A DNA stretch of 64,000 nt, from contig CM074140.1 in NCBI GenBank assembly GCA_037178625.1, positions 620,001-684,000 of the forward strand, in the 5' to 3' direction. Positions 56,913 through 64,000 of this stretch are shown here, piece by piece. The notes below the pieces were generated by a model that was given only the letters and a program-made list of their open reading frames with translations, made no database searches and had not been told where the DNA came from. Position 1 is the stretch's first letter, and every line of letters begins with the position of its first letter. The position numbers were made by a program, and so were the translations under genes. Origin of the DNA: Skeletonema tropicum. Taxonomy: Eukaryota; Bacillariophyta; Thalassiosirophyceae; Thalassiosirales; Thalassiosiraceae.

Positions 56913-59387
56913 TTAAGGCATTCCATTTTCATTGTCTCGATTGCTGAAAGGATTTACTGCAGAATCGACTGTTGCCCGTCGCCGTCTTGCTGGTCTCGGT
57001 CTCGAGCTTGTTTCCGCCTCTAGCGGTTCTTCTCCCCCTCCAGCAGGAGCAGGAGCAAAAGCAGCAGCAGGAGCAACCAGTTGCGGTGGAATCTGCTGCC
57101 CTTCCCTTCTGGAAATAAAATCATGAGCCTCCTGTCCCATCATTGTAATGTTTTCCACAACTGTATTGAAACTCTCACAATGATTACACTGGACACCCAA
57201 AAAGTGCCAACTCCTATTCTCCCCCAAAATTTCACAATCATTACACTTAATCGTCACAACCTTGGCCAATTCCGGCGGCACTGGCTGCATCGCAATCGAC
57301 AACGCCATGGCATCCCACGTAGGTTTCATCCGTTCATGCGTCTCGGCTGTCTTTTTACACACGGGACAACGTGAATCATGAGACGCCAACTCCCGAAAAC
57401 AATGCCAATGAATGGCATGCCCACATGGCAATTCATGAGATGCATCCCTCGATGAAAATAAGTCCTCTTGACACACTGGACAATTACTCATGTATTTCCC
57501 CACCTTACAATTATGATCTTGGAATAACGACTTGTCAATACACATTCCACAATCTTGACAATGTCGAAAGTTCTCCCCACCGCCAACACGACAGAACCCA
57601 CAATCGGGACAATGATATGGCTTTTCCGCATTGCTCATCCAAAGGTTGCAAATGGCACAGTGATATTCCCCAAATTGTACCCCGCAATTGATACAGTTAT
57701 TAGTTTTGGATGCCTGTTTGGTAAAGCATTTACTGCAAATGATTTCACGTATGGCAAATCGATCGAGTTGATGATGTTCGGGAGGACTATCTTGAGTGAA
57801 GGAGGTGGGCATAGAGGACGTTCGGAGTACACGTTGATATTTACGTCGTCCATTTGTTGGGGAAGGTGGATGGTTACACTCATCGTCACTGCTCTCACCG
57901 GATGATGCCCCTCCTCCTCCTGCTCTTGCTGCTGCCGCTGCTGCCACCGGGGGACAAATTGGAGGAGGTGGTGGCATCAGCGGCTGTTGCAACAATGGTG
58001 GCAGCACTGGACAATCATCATGACAAATTCGACAACCAAACGTAGCCCCACAACACGGGGCAACGATATGACAATTCCGTGCATAATGTGTACATGTTGG
58101 TGCCATTTCAATGGCCCTCCGTGAAATTTCATGCGATATACTTCGATTGTTATTTTCAGGTGTGGGGGGGGAGGATGATGCCTCTGCTGCCACGGCTGGT
58201 ACTTTTGTTGTTGTGGCTTGGTAGGGTTGTTTCTGTTGGAGAAATGCCGAGATCATAGTGGGAGAATTGAAGGAGTAGGAGTCATCACTTCTACCACTTC
58301 TGTCACTTTCATCATAAGGTCTACCACTTCTGTCACTTTCATCGTGAGGATGTTGTGACGAATGTGAAGGCTGTGCATGAAGACTGTGGTGAAGCAAGTT
58401 ACTTTGATGGCTGTGAGCGCTATTATTGTTGGAGTAGGAAGCTGCACTATCATGAAAACCATTGCCCCCATGAAAACTTGCCGACAGAGAAGCAGAAGGA
58501 GCCTGTGCCGCAGCAAAGTGTCTCGTATTGGAAGTAATGATTTCCCCCCCAACCGAAGCATCCGCATCCGTGGCAATACTAGTCTGACTATTACTGCGTT
58601 CGAAATCAAACGTCCCCCTCCGCTTCTTTTTCTGCTCTGCTGTAGCATTCGCCATGAACGGATTGGTCATTCCAGAGTCAATTGTCGATCGCCGTGCACC
58701 TTTTTTTCGACCACTTTTTTCCAGCTCTGCCTTTGCTTTGGCCGCCAAGTACGGATTGGTCATTCCCGAATCAATCGTCGATCGTCGTCCACCTACTTTA
58801 CGACCATCCATTAAGCTTTGAATGGAGCGGCGTTTCTCAATTTGAGAGAGGGAGGGGTTGGCAATGATGTGTTTTATGGCGGCACGGCGGGCGGCTTGTT
58901 CTTCTTCTGTCATGGAGGGTCGTCGTATCCCGGACGATGTTAGGGATGGGTTACGCTCTCTGTTACGACGTCGTGATGGAAAGGATGGCCGGCGTGGTCG
59001 TTGTGGTGCTGGTGCATCGAATAAAGAATTCTGTTCCTCGGGCGGAGGGGCGGCAGCTGCTGCCAATGGTGCGCGTTGGACTGGATTTTCATCTGAACGA
59101 GATGTGGTTTCCATGGACCTGTTATTATTATTTTGATGTGCAAGATGTGCTTGCGACCCTGCAGATGATGATGGCTCCGACTCAGAAGAGCCGTTAGACA
59201 TGGTGTTGTCCTCCAACTCAGGACGGTGTTCCGAAATACCTTCTTCATGCTGTTGGTGGTTGAATTGATTTGATCGCGATGGGGGAGAGTTGTACCTCTC
59301 CGAGACATCCATGGCATGTCTTTCCGTCAAATCCATGACCATGCTGGGGTGCCTTTCAGAAACGTCGTCCATTGCATCCGACGACAT
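56913..59387 (-). CDS. RCHY1/PIRH2-like CHY-zinc-finger and RING E3 ubiquitin ligase
   Basis: Single-exon protein of 824 residues; canonical RCHY1 is ~260. The zinc-rich core starts ~427 with CTHYARNCHIVAPCCGATFG then CRICHDDC (CHY finger). A ~75-residue Pro/Ala/Gly-rich insert follows, after which the finger resumes (IICSKCFTKQASKTNNCINC, YHCAICNLW), then the CTCHY-like YHCPDCGFCRVGGG and FRHCQDCGMCI. The RING is CPVCQEDLFSS, then LPCGHAIHWHCFREL, then CPVCKKT (~632-680), and the zinc ribbon-like C-terminal domain is CNDCEILGENRSWHFLGVQC then NHC. The order matches RCHY1, which ubiquitinates p53 and other targets in animals and MYB30 in plants. The N-terminus is disordered and holds repeated RRSTIDSGMTNP(Y/F) motifs (~195-255); a related RRATVDSAVNPF lies near the C-terminus. 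Substrates unknown. Confidence 0.93.
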   Translation of the reverse strand: MSSDAMDDVSERHPSMVMDLTERHAMDVSERYNSPPSRSNQFNHQQHEEGISEHRPELEDNTMSNGSSESEPSSSAGSQAHLAHQNNNNRSMETTSRSDENPVQRAPLAAAAAPPPEEQNSLFDAPAPQRPRRPSFPSRRRNRERNPSLTSSGIRRPSMTEEEQAARRAAIKHIIANPSLSQIEKRRSIQSLMDGRKVGGRRSTIDSGMTNPYLAAKAKAELEKSGRKKGARRSTIDSGMTNPFMANATAEQKKKRRGTFDFERSNSQTSIATDADASVGGEIITSNTRHFAAAQAPSASLSASFHGGNGFHDSAASYSNNNSAHSHQSNLLHHSLHAQPSHSSQHPHDESDRSGRPYDESDRSGRSDDSYSFNSPTMISAFLQQKQPYQATTTKVPAVAAEASSSPPTPENNNRSISHEISRRAIEMAPTCTHYARNCHIVAPCCGATFGCRICHDDCPVLPPLLQQPLMPPPPPICPPVAAAAAARAGGGGASSGESSDDECNHPPSPTNGRRKYQRVLRTSSMPTSFTQDSPPEHHQLDRFAIREIICSKCFTKQASKTNNCINCGVQFGEYHCAICNLWMSNAEKPYHCPDCGFCRVGGGENFRHCQDCGMCIDKSLFQDHNCKVGKYMSNCPVCQEDLFSSRDASHELPCGHAIHWHCFRELASHDSRCPVCKKTAETHERMKPTWDAMALSIAMQPVPPELAKVVTIKCNDCEILGENRSWHFLGVQCNHCESFNTVVENITMMGQEAHDFISRREGQQIPPQLVAPAAAFAPAPAGGGEEPLEAETSSRPRPARRRRATVDSAVNPFSNRDNENGMP

Positions 59388-60075
59388 GGTTATAATGGGT
59401 GCAATAAATTATTGCTTCGTAATGGTGAGATAGAGTCTTTAATCTATCTTTTATTTAAATGATCATTTGGTTATTACGTTTGTATTTATTTATTGATCAT
59501 TTGGTTATTACGATTAGATGAATGAAAAGACGGCACAGAGCTGTGTCTGTGTGACATTTCATGGACGGTGTTGCCTATGCTATGAAGATACTTATCGCGC
59601 ACAATTGAATGACGGAGGCCGCGAACCAGCCAACCGAGCGAGCAAACTTCTTGAGGAAGGCGAAAGCGAAAGGCCATTCAATAGGACGAAAGAAATCAGC
59701 TACTCGGATGGTGTTTATCGGCACCAAGTGGGATTCAAATGGAAGCTAAGGCGTTTGGAATCAGGCCCAAGACGCTTGCACCTTGCACCACCTGTTTTCT
59801 CGATCCTGATGACGTCATCAAGGTCGATCACTGACTCACACACACATCAGGCAGCGGTCAACACCAAAAAGAACAAACCAATTCAATACTTTGTACACGC
59901 ATGCAGGCACGACCAATTTTGCACGATGACAAGAACTCAAACACTCTACGCAAGACACTAGAGACATTGCATGCAGTGAAAAAGCATAGTTTGACAGCCT
60001 ACGAAGTACTTGAATACCAAACCTTAACTAAAGAATACGCAGCAAGCACACCTACACATCATACACTAACACATC
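59388..60075. other. divergent spacer between RCHY1-like and SOUL genes
   Basis: No gene supported. A direct repeat ATGATCATTTGGTTATTACG occurs at ~59459 and ~59494 (TTGATCATTTGGTTATTACG). A TGATGACGTCATCA palindrome lies at 59808-59821, a strong CRE/TGACGTCA-type bZIP site about 255 bases upstream of the SOUL start. Confidence 0.5.
59808..59821. promoter_or_regulatory. TGATGACGTCATCA palindrome, candidate bZIP (CRE-like) site
   Basis: A perfect 14-bp palindrome containing TGACGTCA, in the shared upstream region of the SOUL and RCHY1-like genes. This core is bound by CREB/ATF and plant TGA-type bZIP factors. In diatoms a TGACGT-type element mediates CO2/cAMP responses, so the site is a reasonable candidate; binding here is an inference. 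Confidence 0.5.
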
Positions 60076-60765
60076 ATGGGATCCGTATTTGGCAAAGAAT
60101 CAGTGGAAGAACCACCTCACGACACACTCCTCAAACGCACCGATGCAACTACAACCTACGAACTCCGCAAATACGGAGAACGTTTCGCTGCAACAATCAC
60201 CTACAAAAAGACAGGTGACAAGAGTGAAAACTCTCCATTTGGAGCACTCGCCCAGTATATTGGAGTGTTTGGAACTCCGCAGAATGAAGGTGATACATCG
60301 ATTGCAATGACTGCACCCGTGGTTATGGAAAATGAGAAAAAACCAACTCAAATTGCCATGACTGCTCCGGTTGTTATGGAGGATAACAAGGATGATGGTA
60401 GCGACAGTAACAAGAAAATGATGTTCATGCTCCCAGTCGAATATGATTCTATGGACAAGATCCCCAAACCAACCAATCCATTGGTACATATTGAAGAAAT
60501 TCCATCACAGACTGGTGTGGTTCATGTCTACAACGGCAAATGGGGCGAGGAACGCAATAAAGAATTGGCAAAGAGTCTGGCACAGCAATTGATTGAGGAT
60601 GGTGTACCGGACATGACCGAAGAGTATGTATTGGCCAACTACCAATTCTGGGGGTACAACCCTCCGTTTACGATCCCTTACTTCAGACGTAATGAGATTT
60701 GGGTCCAGTTGGAGTCTGCGCAGGTGGACTATCTTGAGAAGACATTCAAGCCTGAAATCAAGTAA
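60076..60765 (+). CDS. SOUL-family heme-binding protein
   Basis: 229 residues, no introns. The SOUL/HBP domain occupies nearly all of it: TTTYELRKYGERFAATITY, then ENSPFGALAQYIGVFGTPQN, then TSIAMTAPVVME (repeated as QIAMTAPVVMED, the family signature), then MMFMLPVEYDSMDKIPKPTN, and WGYNPPFTIPYFRRNEIWVQ at the end. Family members bind heme or porphyrin and act in tetrapyrrole handling. The signature is duplicated with an acidic Asp/Ser linker, giving a slightly enlarged loop. The protein begins MGSVFGKE with Gly at position 2, a weak candidate for N-myristoylation. No plastid presequence, so probably cytosolic. Confidence 0.92.
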   Translation: MGSVFGKESVEEPPHDTLLKRTDATTTYELRKYGERFAATITYKKTGDKSENSPFGALAQYIGVFGTPQNEGDTSIAMTAPVVMENEKKPTQIAMTAPVVMEDNKDDGSDSNKKMMFMLPVEYDSMDKIPKPTNPLVHIEEIPSQTGVVHVYNGKWGEERNKELAKSLAQQLIEDGVPDMTEEYVLANYQFWGYNPPFTIPYFRRNEIWVQLESAQVDYLEKTFKPEIK

Positions 60766-61160
60766 GTGAAGGTTGTGTTTAATGGCAGTTCTGGTGTATA
60801 TTAAGAGTGTGTGCTCTCTAACTGATGTGTATGACACGTGTTCCACTGCAAGTGCCGCAGAGAGACCAGCAATGATGGGACGAAATAGATTTACCATTGG
60901 AGCTCTAGGTCTGGTTTTAGGTTGTTATGCTATCAGCGTTTTGTGGAAGAAGGCTAGAGGAACACAATATCGTAGTCTCCCTTCTTTTAATTGATAAACT
61001 TGTAACTTGTTTTGTACTGAACCTATAATATTTTACCTTGTAAGAAGTTCATTTTTGTATGCTCGCTTAGCAAGCAGCCATAGCTGATCAAAATACGATG
61101 TGTTCAACTGAAGACGCCACAGATAATGATGATGAAAGAGAGATGATAAAACTTGATCAT
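60766..61160. other. spacer between SOUL and UXS genes
   Basis: Convergent 3' ends. It holds the small open frame listed next and AT-rich 3' UTR sequence. Confidence 0.5.
60872..60994 (+). CDS. possible small single-pass membrane protein
   Basis: An ATG frame of 40 codons, MMGRNRFTIGALGLVLGCYA followed by a basic KKARGTQYRSLP tail. One hydrophobic segment flanked by Arg and Lys looks like a small mitochondrial or ER membrane protein. Alternatively it is a chance frame in the SOUL 3' UTR. No homologue comes to mind. Confidence 0.3.
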   Translation: MMGRNRFTIGALGLVLGCYAISVLWKKARGTQYRSLPSFN

Positions 61161-62599
61161 TTATGAGCCGCCCTTGGGCTTGGCAGCATCTGGTCCAGTC
61201 GGGACAATCTCACCAGCCGCCTCTACCTCTCCTCTGAAATATTCAATAGTCTTTCTCAGCCCATCCTCCACATGCACACAAGGTTGCCAATCTAACTCAC
61301 GCTTCGCGGTACTAATATCCGGCTTTCGCTGAGTCGGATCATCTGCCACTTTGGGTAAGAATTTGATTTCCGATTCACTTTTTGTAAATTCTTTGATTTT
61401 GGTTGCGAAGTCTTTGATTGAGTATTCATCAGGATTGCCGAGATTGACGGGAGAGTCGTAGTCGCCATTCATAAGTTTTGTGAGTCCATTTACCAAGTCA
61501 TCTACATATTGAAACGAACGAGTTTGAGATCCATCTCCGTAAATCGTAATGTTTTTGTTTTGAAGAGACTGAATGATAAAGTTGCTATCATGTACAAAGA
61601 AAAGAAGCACACGCAAGATTGATGTCTGTTAGAGCTTTCACAAGTACAAATCATGCATCATGAATACAGCATCATCATATTATTTACATACCTAACAACA
61701 CGACCATCATTTGGATGCATACGAGGACCAAACGTATTGAAAATACGAGCGATGCGAATAGACACATCATTCTGGTTCTTGTAGGCATACATCATTGTCT
61801 CAGCAACACGCTTTCCCTCATCGTAACATGATCTTGGTCCCAATGTGTTCACATTGCCCCAGTATGTCTCAGGCTGAGGATGAACTTCAGGATCTCCGTA
61901 GATTTCACTTGTCGATGCCAACAAGATGCGTGCTTTGACACGCTTTGCCAATCCCAACATATTGATGGTTCCTGATATTTTTGAAGTCAAACAACGTTTT
62001 GTTTTCAATCAAATATTCACTTGTCAGTAAGTAAAGAGCAATGAAAATAAACAATATACACACATGCATGCACATATAACATGTACAAAAGAATTCATCA
62101 AAATCAACCAGAACATCATTTACTCACCCATAGTACTAGTCTTAATAGTCTTGACCGGATTATATTGATAATGCGGAGGACTCGCCGGACAAGCCAAATG
62201 ATAAATCTGATCCACCTCCAACAAAATCGGTTGAATCACATCATGCCTTATCAAACTAAAATTAGGATGATGCAACCAATGTTCCACATTGGCCTTCCTC
62301 CCCGTGAAAAAGTTGTCGAGTACCACCACCTCATGTCCCTCGGACATGAGTCGATCGGTTAGGTGAGAGCCGACGAAGCCTGCCCCGCCGGTGATGAGGA
62401 TTTTCTTCCGGAGTGCATCGGGGAGGCGGACGGTATGGATGACTTTGGGTGTGTGTGGTGTTGGTACGGATTGGGAGGCGAGGAGTTGTTGATCTTGGAC
62501 GATTTGAGCGAGGCGTGCCTTTTTGGTGATTTGGTCGTCTTCTTTGTGGAAGCCGTTGGTGGCTGGTGCTGGCCGTTTGGTGCCTGTTGAGTCTGACAT
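61161..62599 (-). CDS. UXS: UDP-glucuronate decarboxylase (UDP-xylose synthase)
   Basis: Converts UDP-glucuronate to UDP-xylose, the xylose donor for polysaccharides and glycoproteins. Exons 62599-62128, 61971-61692 and 61584-61161 have in-phase GT-AG introns of 156 and 107 nt, giving 391 residues. The extended SDR fold starts [16 protein letters not shown] (GxxGxxG NAD loop); [43 protein letters not shown] (across the first junction), [29 protein letters not shown] (YxxxK catalytic pair) and [20 protein letters not shown] follow. [17 protein letters not shown] marks the sugar-nucleotide site. This is close to plant and animal UXS throughout. The N-terminal ~45 residues are hydrophilic with no membrane anchor, so a cytosolic form (like plant UXS3) is likely. 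Confidence 0.96.
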
Positions 62600-62958
62600 G
62601 GTGGAGAGAGTTATTAAATATGGATGGAATGGAGGAGTAAGTTTGAATTTTATGACCAAAGGAATCTCATCTTGGAGTTGGAGTGTGACCAGCCCCTCCA
62701 GATCAGTTCTAATTCCTACGTAAAAAGTGCTGTTTCTACGACGATTTTTGGATTTGTTCCACAATGACGACGAATGACGATGACCACACGATGACCTATA
62801 TAACCAAACACGCATCTCCCTCGGTAGGTGGCGCTGCTGGAGAGTCGGCATGGAGCGAGGAGCAGAAGCAGCACACAAGTATTCTCTCAGTCATAACCGC
62901 TAGCAGTAGCAGCAAACGCACATCAAAGAAGTAAAACCAGTGTAACACTTATTCAAGT
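62600..62958. promoter_or_regulatory. divergent promoter region of UXS and the GT2-like gene
   Basis: About 359 bases between two starts. It contains a TATATAACC near 62798-62806, on the plus strand as written, and CAGTCAT(A/G)ACC..GCTAG(C/T)AG(T)AG duplicated at ~62888 and ~62968. No gene seen. Confidence 0.45.
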
Positions 62959-63795
62959 ATGCTTTCAGTCATGACCAACGCTAGTAGTAGCAGCAGCAGC
63001 GGTTGCCGCGTAGTGCTGGTGACAGTTACATACTATCCAAAAATATCCGACATTCGATTTCCTCTTGCGCTGGAGTTGTGCCAACTAGCTGGCAAAAACG
63101 AAATTCAAACTGTCATCGTCGATGATTCACCAGACCATTCAGCTGTACGTGATGCATTAGAGGAGGCGGGTAATGGTCATGTCAAAGTTTATCAACAAGA
63201 TAAAGCAATCTATGAAGGAAAAGGTGGTGCGTTGCGTCAAGCAATTTACAGTGCAAGAGAGTTCTTGTTAGCATCGAACAACAAAAACAACTTTGACAAA
63301 ACTGCAATTTGTTTTGCAGAGCCGGAAAAGGTAGATATTGCCAACCACATGGACCTCATTGTTCAACCTATATTTGATGGAAGCACAGATATTGTTGTGC
63401 CTACAAGAAGTGAGGAACTATTCCGAGAAACTTATCCAATTGAGCAATACCATTCGGAGAATTTTGCAAACTTGCACTTCAACTCGCTGGCACGTCAATA
63501 CAAAGGGTTCCAAACAAAAGATGCCAAGAAGATTGATTGGCTGTTTGGACCCTTTGCATTCCGAGCCAGTTTGGCAGATACTTGGCTCAACTACAAAGGA
63601 ACAAGTTGGGATGCTCAAATGATTCCATATGTACGTTCAGTGAGGAAAGATAATAGACAAATATCATCTGTGACAATCAATTTTCGGCATCCAAAGCAAA
63701 TGAAAGAGCAAGAAGAAGGTGATCCAAAATGGACGAATAAGAGACTTCATCAACTGAATATTCTCTTTGATTTATTGGGAAAGGAGTTATCATGA
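62959..63795 (+). CDS. GT2-like (GT-A fold) glycosyltransferase-related protein
   Basis: 278 residues, no introns. A Ser-rich start precedes a first strand RVVLVTVTYYPK, then VIVDDSPDHSAVRDALEE (the VDDxS nucleotide-sugar loop of GT2 enzymes), then YEGKGGALRQAIYSAREF (the GKGxALR loop). AICFAEPEKVDIA lies where a DxD motif is expected but has Glu-Pro-Glu instead, so metal binding is doubtful. A WLFGPFAFRASLADTWLNY segment fits the acceptor region. No transmembrane helix or signal. It may be a nucleotide-sugar-binding enzyme related to dolichol-phosphate or polysaccharide glycosyltransferases. The divergent pairing with UXS suggests a shared sugar pathway. Confidence 0.7.
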   Translation: MLSVMTNASSSSSSGCRVVLVTVTYYPKISDIRFPLALELCQLAGKNEIQTVIVDDSPDHSAVRDALEEAGNGHVKVYQQDKAIYEGKGGALRQAIYSAREFLLASNNKNNFDKTAICFAEPEKVDIANHMDLIVQPIFDGSTDIVVPTRSEELFRETYPIEQYHSENFANLHFNSLARQYKGFQTKDAKKIDWLFGPFAFRASLADTWLNYKGTSWDAQMIPYVRSVRKDNRQISSVTINFRHPKQMKEQEEGDPKWTNKRLHQLNILFDLLGKELS

Positions 63796-64000
63796 TGGAA
63801 TGTGTGATTCTATTTTGGTTGCATGATTACATTAGACAATAAGAACATACTGTTACTATCATTATCATGACAAGCACATATCTACTAGATAGAGACAGAC
63901 AAACATCTTTTCACTCATTGCTGCTTCTTGAGCTCAAGATACCCATGACAAGCATAAATCTACTACAGACATGCAAACATCTATTGCCTCATTGCTGCTT

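Overview
This is a nuclear window from a photosynthetic stramenopile, most likely a centric diatom of the Thalassiosira/Skeletonema/Cyclotella type. Four things support that. There is a full violaxanthin/diadinoxanthin de-epoxidase. Several proteins start with a signal peptide ending in an ASAFAP-like Ala-Phe site, as used for complex plastids. There is a heat-shock-factor-type regulator of the kind expanded in diatoms. Genes are dense, with few short GT-AG introns of roughly 80-180 nt. Species is an inference; no marker gene is present.

Layout. 1-3.3 kb: decayed repeats with hairpins. 3.3-6.4 kb: Zn/Cd-type P1B ATPase with a frame break at its GDGVND hinge. 7.2-8.2 kb: multispan membrane protein. 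8.3-12.2 kb: nardilysin/IDE-like M16 protease. 12.2-13.2 kb: repeat-rich divergent spacer. 13.2-15.4 kb: DNAJC11-like beta-barrel protein without a J domain. 15.5-18.9 kb: GNAT acetyltransferase and WDR76/Cmr1-like WD40 protein. 19.3-23.7 kb: three plastid-targeted proteins (coiled coil, 4-TM membrane protein, VDE). 23.9-27.3 kb: HSF regulator, dUTPase with a GC-AG intron, MORN fragment. 28.3-38 kb: sulfotransferase-like, PEX4-like E2, wax-synthase/MBOAT acyltransferase, nucleotide-sugar transporter, a Cys-rich plastid protein, MsrA and a 5'-truncated beta-helix protein. 39-47.5 kb: an accessory region made of satellites and a segmental duplication carrying a prokaryotic-type SIR2 protein. 47.5-51 kb: disrupted ABCB-like transporter. 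52.5-63.8 kb: large coiled-coil protein, small plastid protein, RCHY1-like CHY/RING E3 ligase, SOUL protein, UDP-glucuronate decarboxylase and a divergent GT2-like protein.

The most notable item is the SIR2 locus. The intact copy (44799-46392) has a separate first exon encoding a bipartite plastid presequence. It is spliced in phase to an exon encoding an unknown N-terminal domain plus a SIR2_2-type NAD-binding domain of the class used by bacterial anti-phage NADases. A second copy 5 kb upstream (39437-41114) has lost the presequence exon and carries a 1-nt frameshift. A third copy is only a 3' tail (43976-44065). Two arrays with 176-187 bp units lie between them. The two full copies are identical over their first ~600 coding nt but differ in a cluster across the SIR2 core, a mosaic pattern.

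Three genes (P1B ATPase, ABC transporter, SIR2 copy A) carry frame disruptions, so assembly or base-calling errors must be excluded before calling them pseudogenes.
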